From Prauserella flavalba (GTDB taxonomy: Bacteria > Actinomycetota > Actinomycetes > Mycobacteriales > Pseudonocardiaceae): a stretch of DNA of 64,000 nucleotides. The position numbers were made by a program, and so were the translations under genes. Where the stretch lies: positions 1 to 64,000 of the forward strand of contig NZ_MASU01000007.1 of assembly GCF_003202235.1 (NCBI RefSeq), given 5' to 3'. Below the pieces are notes generated by a model. It was not told where the DNA came from. It was given only the letters and a program-made list of their open reading frames with translations, and did not search any database. Of the stretch, positions 52,686 through 62,735 are shown one piece after another (position 1 is the stretch's first letter; each line of letters begins with the position of its first letter).

Positions 52686-54790
52686 TTACCCAGGAGCAGG
52701 CCGAGCTCGCCTTTCCCGACGAGGTGGTCACGCATGCGGTGACCCGGCTGGTGCCCGTGCCGGGGCTGGCGGCGCCGGTCGCGCTGATCACGATCGACAA
52801 CGGGCACGACCACACCCGGCCCTCGACGTTCGGGCCGCAGGGCCTGGTGAGCCTGAACGCCGCGCTGGACGAGGCGATCGCCGCCGAGCCCGCCGCGATC
52901 GCGGTCACCGGCAAGCCGTTCGTGTTCGCCGTCGGCGCCGACCTCTCGGGCATCGAACGGGTCGCCGACCCGGAGGTGGCCCGGCTGATCGCCCAGGCGG
53001 GGCACGACGTGTTCCGCCGGTTCACCGAGTCGAGGATCCCGACGTTCGCGTTCGTCAACGGCGCGGCGATGGGCGGCGGCCTGGAGCTCGCGCTGTCGTG
53101 CCACTACCGCACGCTGTCCGACAACGCCGCCGCGCTGTCGCTACCGGAGGTGTTTCTCGGCCTTTTCCCCGGCTGGGGCGGTACGCAGCTGCTGCCGAAC
53201 CTGATCGGCGCCGACGCCGCCGTGACGGTGCTGATCGAGAACGCGCTCAACCAGAACCGGATGCTCAAGCCGGCGGAGGCGGCGAAGCTCGGCATCGCCG
53301 ACCAGCTGCTCGGCTCTGCCGACTTCCTGGAGCAGTCGCTGCTGTGGCTGGCGAAGGTGGTGCGCGGCGAGGTCACGCCCACGCGGCCGGCGATCGACCG
53401 CGGCGAGGCGTGGGACGCCGCGCTGGCGCGCGCGAAGTCCCTTGTGGACGGTAAGACGAAGGGCGCCTCGGCCGGCGCCGCCAAGGCGCTGGAGCTGTTG
53501 GAGCTGGCCCGCACGGCGGATCTCGACACCGGGTTCGCCGCGGAGACCGACGCACTCGCCGAGCTGCTGCTGACCGACCCGCTGCGCGCGGGGCTGTACT
53601 CGTTCAACCTCGTGAACAAGCGCGCGAAGCGGCCCGCGGGCGCGCCGGACAAGTCGCTGGCACGGCCGGTGAACAAGGTCGGCATCGTCGGCGCGGGACT
53701 GATGGCGAGCCAGCTGGCGCTGCTGTTCGTGCGCAGGCTCAAGGTTCCCGTGGTGCTCACCGACATCGACCAGGAACGGGTCGACAAGGGAGTGTCCTCT
53801 GTGCACGACGAGATCGGCAAGCTGCTGGCGAAGAAGCGGATCTCGCCGGACGAGGCGAACCGGCTGACTGCGCTGGTGTCCGGTTCGCTGGACAAGGCGG
53901 CGTTCGCCGACGCGGACTTCGTGATCGAGGCCGTGTTCGAGGAGCTGGGCGTCAAGCGGACCGTGTTCGCCGAGGTGGAGGAGCACGTCGGCCCCGAGGC
54001 GATCCTCGCGACCAACACCTCGTCGCTGTCGGTCACCGCGATGGCGGCCGAGCTGAAGCAACCCGAGCGCGTGGTCGGGTTCCACTTCTTCAACCCGGTG
54101 GCCGTGCTGCCGCTGCTGGAGATCGTGCGCGGCGAGCGCACCGACGACGCCGCGCTGGCGACCGCGTTCGCCGTGGGCAAGCAGCTGAAGAAGTCGAGCG
54201 TGCTGGTGAAGGACGCGCCGGCGTTCGTGGTGAACCGGTTGCTCACCCGCTTCCTCGGCGAGGTGCTGGCCGCGGTGGACGAGGGCACGCCGTTCGAGGT
54301 CGCCGACTCCGCGCTCGACCCGCTCGGCCTGCCGATGTCACCGCTGACGCTCCTGCAGCTCGTCGGCCCGCCGGTGGCGCTGCACGTGGCGAAGACCATG
54401 CACGGCGCGTTCCCCGGCCGGTTCGGGGTGAGCGAGAACCTCGAGCGGTTCGTGAAGGCGGGCAAGTCGGCCGTGTGGCGGTGGGACTCCTCGGGCAACC
54501 GGACCGTCGACCCCGAAGTCGCCGCGCTCTGGCAGCGGGGCGACGCGCCGTCCACGGCCGAGCAGGTGCGCGAGCGGGCGCTCGGCGCGCTTGCCGAGGA
54601 GGTGCGGATCATGCTCGACGAGGGCGTGGTCGCGGAAGCCCAGGACATCGACCTGTGCCTGATCCTCGGCGCGGGCTGGCCGTTCTGGCTGGGCGGCATC
54701 ACGCCCTACCTGGACCGCACGGGCGTCTCGGAGCGGGTGAACGGCAAGCCGTTCCTGGCCCCGGGCGTCGCCTCGGTCCCCGCCTCCTGA
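52682..54790 (+). CDS. fadB: Fatty-acid oxidation multifunctional enzyme (enoyl-CoA hydratase/3-hydroxyacyl-CoA dehydrogenase)
   Basis: A 702-residue fusion. The N-terminal hydratase has FAVGADLSGIERVADPE near 80, FVNGAAMGGGLELALSCH near 125 and FLGLFPGWGGTQLLPNL near 158. The dehydrogenase begins near 330 with VGIVGAGLMASQLALLF, has ATNTSSLSVTAMAAEL near 445, and the catalytic His in VVGFHFFNPVAVLPLLE. It carries out hydration and NAD-dependent oxidation of enoyl-CoA. GTG start at 52682 overlaps fadA. A terminator palindrome follows 11 bases after the stop. Confidence 0.93.
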   Translation: MITQEQAELAFPDEVVTHAVTRLVPVPGLAAPVALITIDNGHDHTRPSTFGPQGLVSLNAALDEAIAAEPAAIAVTGKPFVFAVGADLSGIERVADPEVARLIAQAGHDVFRRFTESRIPTFAFVNGAAMGGGLELALSCHYRTLSDNAAALSLPEVFLGLFPGWGGTQLLPNLIGADAAVTVLIENALNQNRMLKPAEAAKLGIADQLLGSADFLEQSLLWLAKVVRGEVTPTRPAIDRGEAWDAALARAKSLVDGKTKGASAGAAKALELLELARTADLDTGFAAETDALAELLLTDPLRAGLYSFNLVNKRAKRPAGAPDKSLARPVNKVGIVGAGLMASQLALLFVRRLKVPVVLTDIDQERVDKGVSSVHDEIGKLLAKKRISPDEANRLTALVSGSLDKAAFADADFVIEAVFEELGVKRTVFAEVEEHVGPEAILATNTSSLSVTAMAAELKQPERVVGFHFFNPVAVLPLLEIVRGERTDDAALATAFAVGKQLKKSSVLVKDAPAFVVNRLLTRFLGEVLAAVDEGTPFEVADSALDPLGLPMSPLTLLQLVGPPVALHVAKTMHGAFPGRFGVSENLERFVKAGKSAVWRWDSSGNRTVDPEVAALWQRGDAPSTAEQVRERALGALAEEVRIMLDEGVVAEAQDIDLCLILGAGWPFWLGGITPYLDRTGVSERVNGKPFLAPGVASVPAS

Positions 54791-54801
54791 GCCTCTGAAA
54801 C

Positions 54802-54856
54802 GGCCCCCAAGGCCACCTTTGCTGCGCTCAACGCAACAAAGGTGGCCTTGGGGGCC
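54802..54856. terminator. Long palindromic terminator
   Basis: Arms starting GGCCCCCAAGG and ending CCTTGGGGGCC, each about 24 bases, with one G/T-type mismatch and a GCTCAAC centre. The arms contain AAGGCCACCTTTG. It lies between convergent fadB and the aldo/keto reductase. Confidence 0.88.
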
Positions 54857-54879
54857 GAAACGTATAGGGCGTTATACGG

Positions 54880-55704
54880 TTAGCTGAGGGTGTCGGGGTG
54901 CGGGCCAAGGCGGTCGCCGGCCTCCAGCGTCGCGAAGCCGGCGACGTCCTGCTCGTCGAACTCGAAGTCGAAGACGTCGATGTTCTGCTCGATGCGCTCC
55001 GGCGTCACCGACTTCGGGATCGCGATGTGCCCGAGTTCGAGGTGCCAGCGCAGCACCACCTGCGCCGGGGTCTTGCCGTGCTTGCGCGCGACCGTGGAGA
55101 TCACCTCGTTGCCGGAGAGCCGTTCGCCACCCCGCGCGATAGGGCTCCACGCCTCGGTCGCGATCCCGTGCTCCTCGTGGAACGCCCGCAGCTCCGGCTG
55201 CTGCAGCCACGGGTGCAGCTCGATCTGGTTCACCGCCGGGACGACGCCGGTCTCGTCGATGAGCCTTCGCAGGTGCGGCACCTGGAAGTTGGAGACGCCG
55301 ATCGCGCGGGCCCGGCCGTCGGAGGCGATCTTCTCCAGCGCCCGCCACGTGTCGACGTAGCGATCCCGGCTCGGCACCGGCCAGTGGATGAGGTACAGGT
55401 CGACGTAGTCGAGCCCGAGCTCGCCCAGACTGCCCTCTAACGCGCGCAGCGCCTCGTCGTAGCCGTGCTCGGTGTTCCACAGCTTCGTGGTGACGAACAC
55501 GTCCCGGCGCGGCAGCCCGGACTCCCGCACGGCCTGGCCCACCCCGCGCTCGTTGCGGTACAGCGTCGCCGTGTCGATGCTGCGGTACCCGGCCTCGAAC
55601 GCCGTGTGCACCGCGCTCGCGACGTCGGAGTCCGGGATCTTGTAGACCCCGAATCCGAGCTGGGGAATGCGGACGCCGTTGTTGAGCTCGACTTCGGAAA
55701 CCAT
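54880..55704 (-). CDS. Aldo/keto reductase
   Basis: A 274-residue AKR of the 2,5-diketo-gluconate reductase group. Catalytic residues: Asp in YRSIDTATLYRNERGVG near 45, Tyr in the same segment, Lys in FVTTKLWN near 75, and His in LYLIHWPVPS near 108. The NADPH site IAIPKSVTPERIEQN is near 230. ATG 55702-55704. The substrate is unknown. Confidence 0.92.
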   Translation of the reverse strand: MVSEVELNNGVRIPQLGFGVYKIPDSDVASAVHTAFEAGYRSIDTATLYRNERGVGQAVRESGLPRRDVFVTTKLWNTEHGYDEALRALEGSLGELGLDYVDLYLIHWPVPSRDRYVDTWRALEKIASDGRARAIGVSNFQVPHLRRLIDETGVVPAVNQIELHPWLQQPELRAFHEEHGIATEAWSPIARGGERLSGNEVISTVARKHGKTPAQVVLRWHLELGHIAIPKSVTPERIEQNIDVFDFEFDEQDVAGFATLEAGDRLGPHPDTLS

Positions 55705-55721
55705 GCCCCGACCGTAACCCG

Positions 55722-56858
55722 CTACGGTGACGCGGGCAGGTGGACGGTGACGGAGAGCCCACCGCCGACCACCGGCTCGGCGCTGACCGCGCCGCCGTGT
55801 GCCTGCACGGCGGCGCGCACGATCGAGAGCCCGAGACCGGCGCCCGACCGCGCGGTGCGCGCGACCCCCGCCCTGCGGAACGGCTCGAACAGCTCGCCGA
55901 CGGTCGCGGGGTCGATCAGCGGTCCCGACGAGCGGACCCGCAGCGTCACCCGCCGTGGCCCCTGCTCGGTGGCGACCTCCAGCCACCCGCCGTCGACGTT
56001 GTGCCGCACGGCGTTCTCCAGCAGGTTGCCCGCCACCCTCTCCAGCAGTGCGGCGTCGCCGGTCGTGACGGCGGGCGCGAGGTTGAACTCCGCCCGCAGG
56101 CCCCGCCCCTCGGCTTCGCTGCGCACGGCCCGCCACGCCGTGTCGGCCACCGCGGCCAGGTCCACCGGCTCGGTGAGCACCAGCCCCGCGCCGTCGGTGC
56201 GCGCGAGCAGCAGCAGCGAGCCGACGAGCTGCTCCGCGCGTTCGGTGGCGTCGCGCACGACCCCGGCCATGCGCCGCAGCTCGGCCTCGTCGGCGTGCTC
56301 GTCGGACAGTGTGACGTCCAGCTCGGTGCGGATCACCGACAGCGGGGTGCGCAGCTCGTGGCTCGCGTTGGCGACGAAGTGGCGCTGCGCCTCGAACGCG
56401 GCCTGGAGCCGGTCGAGCATCGCGTCGAACGTGTGGGCCAGCTCGGCCAGCTCGTCGCGAGTGGACAGTTCGCCGATGCGCTCCCCCATCGACTCCACCG
56501 AGAGGCGCGTCGCGGTGTCGGTGATCTCCCGCAGCGGCCGCAGCACCCGCGAGGTGAACGTCCACGCGAGGATCCCCGCGGCGGCCACCACGAAGCAGAA
56601 CGCGACCGCCCCTGCGATCAGCACGCGTTCCCGCGCGTGCTCTCTGAGGTGGTCGGCCAGCAGCGACGCCTCGATGTCGGCGCCGTCGACCCGGACGATC
56701 GTGCCGGGCGGCAGCTGCGGCACCGCGGCGACGGCGTCACCGACGAGCGTCCACGCGAGCCACAGCAGGACGAGGCTCACGACCGCGGCGAGCACGGTGG
56801 CGAGCACGGTGATACGGGCGCGCAGGCTGCGCACCGGGAGTCCCGTACGGCGGATCAC
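55722..56858 (-). CDS. Sensor histidine kinase
   Basis: A 378-residue kinase: TM1 (ITVLATVLAAVVSLVLLWLA), a short ~50-residue extracytoplasmic loop, TM2 (VLIAGAVAFCFVVAAAGIL), HAMP, phospho-His in VANASHELRTPLSVIR near 185, N-box NLLENAVRHN near 295 and G-box SGAGLGLSIVRA near 340. GTG 56856-56858 overlaps the regulator stop. The tiny sensor loop suggests envelope or membrane sensing. Confidence 0.92.
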   Translation of the reverse strand: MIRRTGLPVRSLRARITVLATVLAAVVSLVLLWLAWTLVGDAVAAVPQLPPGTIVRVDGADIEASLLADHLREHARERVLIAGAVAFCFVVAAAGILAWTFTSRVLRPLREITDTATRLSVESMGERIGELSTRDELAELAHTFDAMLDRLQAAFEAQRHFVANASHELRTPLSVIRTELDVTLSDEHADEAELRRMAGVVRDATERAEQLVGSLLLLARTDGAGLVLTEPVDLAAVADTAWRAVRSEAEGRGLRAEFNLAPAVTTGDAALLERVAGNLLENAVRHNVDGGWLEVATEQGPRRVTLRVRSSGPLIDPATVGELFEPFRRAGVARTARSGAGLGLSIVRAAVQAHGGAVSAEPVVGGGLSVTVHLPASP

Positions 56859-57550
56859 TCCGCGAGCGAACCAGACTCCGCACTCGAGCCCGCGCCCGGC
56901 ACCCGGTAACCGGAGCCGACGACCGTGTCGATGATGCCCGGCTCCCCCAGCTTCTTGCGCAGCGTCATCACCGTGACGCGCACCGTGGTGGTGAAGGGGT
57001 CGGCGTTCTCGTCCCACACGCGTTCGAGGAGGTCCTCGCTGCTGACCACGGCGCCGCCCGCGGAGAGCAGGACCTCCAGCACGCCGAACTCCTTGCGCGT
57101 CAGCTCCACCAGCTCGCCGCCCCTGCGCACGGTGCGCCGCGAGGGGTCGAGCTCGACGTCACCCGCGGTGAGTACCGGCGGCGTGGCCGGGGTGGCCCGC
57201 CTGCCCAGTGCGCGCACGCGCGCCACCAGCTCGGGGAACGCGAAGGGCTTCGCGAGGTAGTCGTCCGCGCCCAGCGACAGGCCCTCGACCCGGTCGGACA
57301 CCGCGCCGCTGGCGGTGAGCATGAGCACCCGGGTGAGCTCCCCCGACGTGACGATCTCCTTGCACAGGTCGTCACCCGACATGCCGGGCAGGTCCCGGTC
57401 GAGCAGCACGACGTCGTACCGCGTGATGGTCGCCTTCTCGTGGCCCTCGTCCCCCGTGAAGGCGACGTCGACGGCCATGCCCTCCCGGCGCAGGCCGCGC
57501 GCGATCGCCTCGGCGAGCGGCGCCTCGTCCTCAACTACCAATACCCGCAC
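56855..57550 (-). CDS. OmpR-family response regulator
   Basis: A 231-residue regulator: VLVVEDEAPLAEAIARGL, phospho-Asp in YDVVLLDRDLPGMSG near 51, Lys in DDYLAKPFAFPELVARV near 101, and a winged helix (LTRKEFGVLEVLLSAGG, RVTVMTLRKKLGEPG). GTG 57548-57550. It forms a two-component system with the overlapping kinase. Confidence 0.93.
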   Translation of the reverse strand: MRVLVVEDEAPLAEAIARGLRREGMAVDVAFTGDEGHEKATITRYDVVLLDRDLPGMSGDDLCKEIVTSGELTRVLMLTASGAVSDRVEGLSLGADDYLAKPFAFPELVARVRALGRRATPATPPVLTAGDVELDPSRRTVRRGGELVELTRKEFGVLEVLLSAGGAVVSSEDLLERVWDENADPFTTTVRVTVMTLRKKLGEPGIIDTVVGSGYRVPGAGSSAESGSLAE

Positions 57551-57637
57551 GTCAACACCGTGTCATAGATTTCTGAGAGCTTCCTGTGTGAAGACCCGGT
57601 TGGAATTCTAGGGATGGCGAGCCAGGTGCACCCAGCT

Positions 57638-57690
57638 GCAGTGAAGGCCACCTTCACTGCGTTGAACGCAGTGAAGGTGGCCTTCACTGC
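57638..57690. terminator. Double palindrome, complete copy of the dispersed terminator family
   Basis: Two self-complementary 23-mers (57638-57660 and 57668-57690) flank GTTGAAC, and the whole is also a palindrome. It lies 12 bases beyond the dxs stop and upstream of the response-regulator gene, so it should end dxs transcription. This is the uninterrupted form of the site split by the IS481-type element. Confidence 0.88.
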
Positions 57691-57701
57691 GGTTCGGAAA
57701 C

Positions 57702-59621
57702 TCAGTCCGGCGTCGAGTCCGTGGTCTCCACGGTGCTGGCGGCGTGCGGTTCGCCGAGGCGGGTCGAGGCCCACTCGGTGACCCTGCGTGCGACGTCCTG
57801 TGCCGTGAGCCCGATGCCGGCGAGCACCTCGTCCCGCGTGCCGTGTGCCAGGAACCGTTGCGGCACACCGAGATCACGCAACGGAACATCGCAGTCGGCG
57901 TCGCGGAACGCGGCGGCCAGCGCAGAGCCGAACCCGCCGTGGCGGCCGCTGTCCTCGACCGTGACCACGAGCCGGTGCCGGGCGGCCAGCTCGACCAGCT
58001 CCTCCGGCACCGGCACGACCCACCTCGGGTCGACGACGGTCACGCCGATGCCCTGGTCGGCCAGCCGGTCGGCCGCGGCGAGCCCGAGCTTCGCGAAGGC
58101 CCCCACCACCACCAGCAGCACGTCCTCGCTGGCGCCCTTGCGCAGCACGTCGACCGTGCCGATCCGCTCCTGCGCGGGCACCGACTCCACCACGCCGCCG
58201 CGCGAGAAGCGCAGCGCGGTGGGCCCGTCGGAGACGGCGACCGCCTCGCGCAGCTCCTCCCGCAGCGTCTCGGCGTCCCGCGGGGCGGCGACCTTCATGC
58301 CCGGCACCATGCCGAGCAGCGACAGGTCCCACATGCCGTGGTGGCTGGGCCCGTCGGGGCCGGTGATGCCCGCGCGGTCGAGCACGAGCGTCACGGGCTG
58401 CCGGTGCAGCGCGACGTCCATCAGCACCTGGTCGAACGCGCGGTTGAGGAACGTCGAGTAGATCGCCACCACGGGGTGCAGCCCGCCCATCGCGAGGCCG
58501 GCCGCCGAGGTGACCGCGTGCTGCTCGGCGATGCCGACGTCGTACCAGCGGTCCGGGTAGGCGTCGGCGAACTTGTGCAGCCCGGTCGAGCGCAGCATCG
58601 CCGCCGTGATCGCGACGACGTCCTCCCGCTCGGCGCCGATGCGGGCCAGCTCGTCGGAGAACACCGAGGTCCAGCTCGGCCCCTTCTTCGGTGGCAGGCC
58701 CGTCTGCGGGTCGATCGGGTCGGTCTGGTGCATCTGGTCGGCCTCGTGGTTCACCGCGGGCGGGTAGCCGTGGCCCTTCTCGGTGACCGCGTGCACGATC
58801 ACCGGCCCGCCGAACGTCTTCGCGTTGTGCAGCGCCTTCTCCAGCGCGGCGACATCGTGACCGTCGACGGGGCCGAAGTACTTGAGGCCGAGGTCGGAGA
58901 ACATCACCTGCGGGCTGAGCGCGTCCTTGATGCCGGCCTTCGCGGCGTGCAGCGCCGTGTAGAGCGGCTTGCCGACCACGGGCGTGTGCTGCAGCAGCTC
59001 CCGCCCGCCGTCGAGGATCCGCTCGTAGCCGGGCCGCAGGCGCAGCGCGGCGAGGTGCTCGGCGAGGCCGCCGATCGTCGGCGAGTACGACCGGCCGTTG
59101 TCGTTGACGACGATCACGACGGGATGGTCGGGGTTGGCGGCGATGTTGTTGAGCGCCTCCCAGCACATGCCGCCGGTGAGCGCGCCGTCACCGACCACCG
59201 CCACGACGTGCCGTCCGCCACCCGCGAGGCGGTAGGCCTTGGCGAGACCGTCCGCGTAGGACAGGGCCGTGGAGGCGTGACTGTTCTCGATGTGATCGTG
59301 GTCGCTCTCCGCACGCGCCGGGTAACCCGCGATGCCACCCTGCTGGCGCAGCTGGTCGAAACCATCGTGGCGGCCGGTGACGATCTTGTGCACATAGGCC
59401 TGGTGGCCGACGTCGAACAGGATCGAGTCACGCGGCGAGTCGAAGACGCGGTGCAGCGCCAGCGTCAGCTCGACAACCCCCAGGTTGGGCCCCAGGTGAC
59501 CGCCGGTCCTGCACACCTTCTCGACAAGGAACTGCCTGATCTCCCCGGCCAGCACGCCCAGTTGCCCGTGATCCAATCGCTTGAGGTCGGCCGGCCCGTG
59601 CACGGACTCCAGCAACGTCAC
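57702..59621 (-). CDS. dxs: 1-deoxy-D-xylulose-5-phosphate synthase
   Basis: A 639-residue transketolase-like enzyme condensing pyruvate and glyceraldehyde 3-phosphate, the first step of the MEP isoprenoid pathway. Seen: [18 protein letters not shown] near 40, [16 protein letters not shown] near 68, the TPP/Mg motif [16 protein letters not shown] near 143, [17 protein letters not shown] near 248, and [20 protein letters not shown] near 408. GTG 59619-59621. Confidence 0.95.
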   Translation of the reverse strand: MTLLESVHGPADLKRLDHGQLGVLAGEIRQFLVEKVCRTGGHLGPNLGVVELTLALHRVFDSPRDSILFDVGHQAYVHKIVTGRHDGFDQLRQQGGIAGYPARAESDHDHIENSHASTALSYADGLAKAYRLAGGGRHVVAVVGDGALTGGMCWEALNNIAANPDHPVVIVVNDNGRSYSPTIGGLAEHLAALRLRPGYERILDGGRELLQHTPVVGKPLYTALHAAKAGIKDALSPQVMFSDLGLKYFGPVDGHDVAALEKALHNAKTFGGPVIVHAVTEKGHGYPPAVNHEADQMHQTDPIDPQTGLPPKKGPSWTSVFSDELARIGAEREDVVAITAAMLRSTGLHKFADAYPDRWYDVGIAEQHAVTSAAGLAMGGLHPVVAIYSTFLNRAFDQVLMDVALHRQPVTLVLDRAGITGPDGPSHHGMWDLSLLGMVPGMKVAAPRDAETLREELREAVAVSDGPTALRFSRGGVVESVPAQERIGTVDVLRKGASEDVLLVVVGAFAKLGLAAADRLADQGIGVTVVDPRWVVPVPEELVELAARHRLVVTVEDSGRHGGFGSALAAAFRDADCDVPLRDLGVPQRFLAHGTRDEVLAGIGLTAQDVARRVTEWASTRLGEPHAASTVETTDSTPD

Positions 59622-59769
59622 GCTCCACCTCGCTCGCCGTAGGTTCGATACCTCGTCCGCCTAGTCTAGGAGAGGCACGCCACGATGAACTCGGCCTCGA
59701 CCGGGTGGATCCATCACCACGACAAAGGTACGGTCGTGAACCATTGTCGGGACTACGGAGAGACGAGCG

Positions 59770-61245
59770 ATGGCGGACTTCTTCATCGGTGGCGAGTGGG
59801 TCGGCGCGGCCGGGGGTGGCACGCGGGAGATCCGTTGTCCCGCCGACGGTTCCCTCGTCGCCACTGTGGACGAAGGCACCGGGGAGGACACCGAGCGCGC
59901 GATCGCGGCGGCCAGGGCGGCGTTCGACGACGGCGCCTGGTCCTCGACCCCGTCCTGGCAGCGGGGCGACCTCCTGCTGCGCGTGGCCGACCTGCTCGAC
60001 CGCGACCGGGACGCCTTCGCCAGGGCCGAGTCGCTCGACACGGGCAAGCGCCTGGTGGAGAGCGAGTACGACATGGCCGACATCGCGGCCTGTTTCCGCT
60101 ACTACGGCAAGCTCGCAGGCCAGGACGCGGGCCGCGTCGTGGACACGGGCGACGCGGACGCGGTCAGCCGGATCGTGCACGAGCCCGTCGGCGTGTGCGG
60201 GCTCATCACCCCGTGGAACTACCCGTTGCTGCAGACGGCGTGGAAGGTCGCACCCGCGCTCGCGGCGGGTAACACCTTCGTCCTGAAGCCGAGTGAGCTG
60301 ACCCCCCACACGGCCATCCTGCTCATGCGGATCCTGACCGAGGCCGGGCTGCCCGCCGGGGTGGGCAACCTCGTGCTGGGCGCGGGCGCGGCGGCGGGCG
60401 CGCCGCTCGCGGAGCACCCCGACGTGGACCTCGTCTCGTTCACGGGAGGCCTGGCCACCGGCAGGGTGATCGCGGCCTCCGCCGCCGCGACCGTGAAAAA
60501 GGTCGCACTCGAGCTGGGTGGCAAGAACCCGAACGTCGTGTTCGCCGACGCGGACTTCGAGACGGCCGTGGACTACGCGCTCACGGCGATCTTCCTGCAC
60601 TCGGGCCAGGTGTGCTCCGCGGGCTCGCGGCTGATCGTGCAGGAGGAGATCCACGACGCCTTCGTCGACGAGGTGGTGCGCCGGGCGGAGCTGATCCGGC
60701 TCGGCGGCCCGTTCGACCCCGAGGCCGAGACCGGGCCGCTCATCTCGGCGGCACACCGCGAGAAGGTGGAACGCTACGTCGCCACTGCGCTCGCCGAGGG
60801 CGCCGTGCTGCGCACCGGCGGCCGCAGGCCGGACGACGAGAAGCTGGCGGACGGCTTCTACTACCTGCCGACCGTGCTCGACGGCGTGGCACAGGGCAGC
60901 ACCGCGGTCAGGGAGGAGTCGTTCGGACCGGTGCTCACGGTGGAGACGTTCACCGACGAGGACGACGCCGTGCGCATCGCCAACGACACCCACTACGGGC
61001 TCGCGGGCGCGGTGTTCACGTCCGACGCCTCCCGCGCGCAGCGCGTGGCGGGCAGGCTGCGGCACGGCACGGTCTGGATCAACGACTTCCACCCGTACCT
61101 GCCGCAGGCGGAGTGGGGCGGGTTCAAGCAGTCCGGCTTCGGGCGGGAGCTCGGGCCGACGGGGCTGGCCGAGTACCAGGAGGTCAAGCACATCTATCAG
61201 AACCTGCGGCCCGCGCCGCAGCGCTGGTTCTCAGGAGATTCCTGA
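59770..61245 (+). CDS. Betaine-aldehyde-type aldehyde dehydrogenase
   Basis: A 491-residue ALDH: ITPWNYPLLQTAWKVAPAL near 148, Glu in ALELGGKNPNVVFADAD near 252, nucleophile Cys in HSGQVCSAGSRLIVQEE near 282, and WGGFKQSGFGRELG near 455. It is followed by an APC permease and a GMC oxidoreductase, the arrangement used to turn choline or a related alcohol into glycine betaine. betB is the likely identity, but the substrate is inferred from context. Confidence 0.87.
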   Translation: MADFFIGGEWVGAAGGGTREIRCPADGSLVATVDEGTGEDTERAIAAARAAFDDGAWSSTPSWQRGDLLLRVADLLDRDRDAFARAESLDTGKRLVESEYDMADIAACFRYYGKLAGQDAGRVVDTGDADAVSRIVHEPVGVCGLITPWNYPLLQTAWKVAPALAAGNTFVLKPSELTPHTAILLMRILTEAGLPAGVGNLVLGAGAAAGAPLAEHPDVDLVSFTGGLATGRVIAASAAATVKKVALELGGKNPNVVFADADFETAVDYALTAIFLHSGQVCSAGSRLIVQEEIHDAFVDEVVRRAELIRLGGPFDPEAETGPLISAAHREKVERYVATALAEGAVLRTGGRRPDDEKLADGFYYLPTVLDGVAQGSTAVREESFGPVLTVETFTDEDDAVRIANDTHYGLAGAVFTSDASRAQRVAGRLRHGTVWINDFHPYLPQAEWGGFKQSGFGRELGPTGLAEYQEVKHIYQNLRPAPQRWFSGDS

Positions 61246-61260
61246 CGGAGGAGAAAGGGC

Positions 61261-62735
61261 ATGAGCGTTGACCGGGTCGACGACGGACTCGCCGGTTTCG
61301 GCTACAAACCTCAGCTTTCGAGGTCGCTCGGCAACTTCCACACCTTCGCGGCAGGCATCAGCTACATCTCGATCCTGACCGGTACCTTCCAGCTGTTCTA
61401 CTTCGGTTTCGGCTTCGGCGGGCCCGCCTACTGGTGGTCGTGGCCGATGGTGTTCGCGGGCCAGCTCATGGTGGCGCTCTCCTTCGCCGAGCTGGCCGCG
61501 TACTACCCCGTCGCCGGCTCGATCTACAACTGGTCCAAACGGCTCGGCAGCAGGCACGTGGCGTGGCTGGCGGGCTGGATGATGCTCACCGCGTCGATCG
61601 TGACGATCGCGGCGGTGGCGCTGGCCTATCAGATCACGCTGCCGCAGATCTCGTCGTTCTTCCAGTTCGCCGACGACGACGCGCTCAACGCGGTGATCCT
61701 CGGCACGGCGCTCATCGTGTTCACCACCGCCGTCAACGCCTACGGCGTCAAGCTCATGGCGCGTATCAACAGCGCGGGCGTGTTCATCGAGCTGGTCGCC
61801 GCGGTGCTGCTGATCGTCCTGCTGGCGGCGAACATCACGCGCGGACCGGACGTGGTGCTCGACACCCAGGGCACGGGCGAGGGCTACGCGGGCGGCTACC
61901 TCGGCGCGTTCCTCGTCGCCGCGCTCGCCTCCACCTACGTGATGTACGGCTTCGACACGGCCAGCTCGCTCGGCGAGGAGTCGCACGACCCCCCGGCGCA
62001 ACGCGCCCCGCGCGATCCTGCGCGCGCTCGTCGCGTCGTTCGTGATCGGCGGGCTGATCCTGCTGTTCGCGCTCATGGCGGTGGGCGACATCGCCGACCC
62101 GCGCATCGCCGAGGGCGGGCTGCAGTTCATCGTGCTCGACACCCTCGGCGGCGGGCTCGGCACGGCGCTGCTGTGGTCGGTGGTCATCGCGATCACGGTG
62201 TGCAACCTGGCCGTGCAGTCGGCGGCGATCCGGATGATGTTCGCGATGGCGAGGGACAACAACCTTCCCGCGGGCCGCGTTCTGGCCACAGTGGACCCGA
62301 AGCACAAGACCCCGGTGGTGCCCGCGCTCGTCACCGGCGTGCTCGCGGTGGTGATCCTGGTGGTCAACGTCGGCCAGCCGCAGATCTTCACCGTGATCAC
62401 CAGCATCGGCATCGTCATGATCTACCTGGCGTACCTGCTGGTGACGGTGCCGATGCTCGGCAAGCGGCTGCGCGGGCAGTGGCCGCCACCCGATGTGGGC
62501 CAGGGCTACTTCTCGCTCGGCCGCTGGGGCCTGCCTGTCAACGTCCTCGGCGTCCTGTGGGGCGCCGGCATGGTCGTGAACCTGGCCTGGCCGCGCCGCG
62601 ACGTCTACAACGCGGAACCGCCGTACCACTGGTACCTGCAGTGGGGCGCGGTGCTGTTCATCGGCATCGTCGCCGCGGCAGCGGCATACTGCCCGGCCGG
62701 GCACTCGATGCGGACCACAGCGACCCCGGAGACAC
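61261..62735 (+). pseudogene. APC-family amino acid/amine permease, frameshifted
   Basis: The first 244 codons (61261 to about 61993) read as TM1-TM6 of an APC transporter: GISYISILTGTFQLFYFGFG, PAYWWSWPMVFAGQLMVALS, SIYNWSKRLGSRHVAWLAGW. After EESHD the frame breaks in a run of six C (61989-61994). Removing one C restores RRNAPRAILRAL, and the second frame continues from IGGLILLFALMAVGD through VLFIGIVAAAAAY. At the 3' end there is no stop of its own; the frame runs into the next gene. A start with AGGAG at 61261 is good. It could be a true mutation, a slippery tract or a sequencing error. Confidence 0.75.

Noticed and set aside
27062-57690. Repeated palindromes as a CRISPR array
   Set aside because: The copies are single, kilobases apart, and lack regular spacers or cas genes.
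57702-61245. Isoprenoid or secondary-metabolite gene cluster around dxs
   Set aside because: No terpene synthase, prenyltransferase or other MEP gene is adjacent; the neighbours are a two-component system and an aldehyde dehydrogenase.
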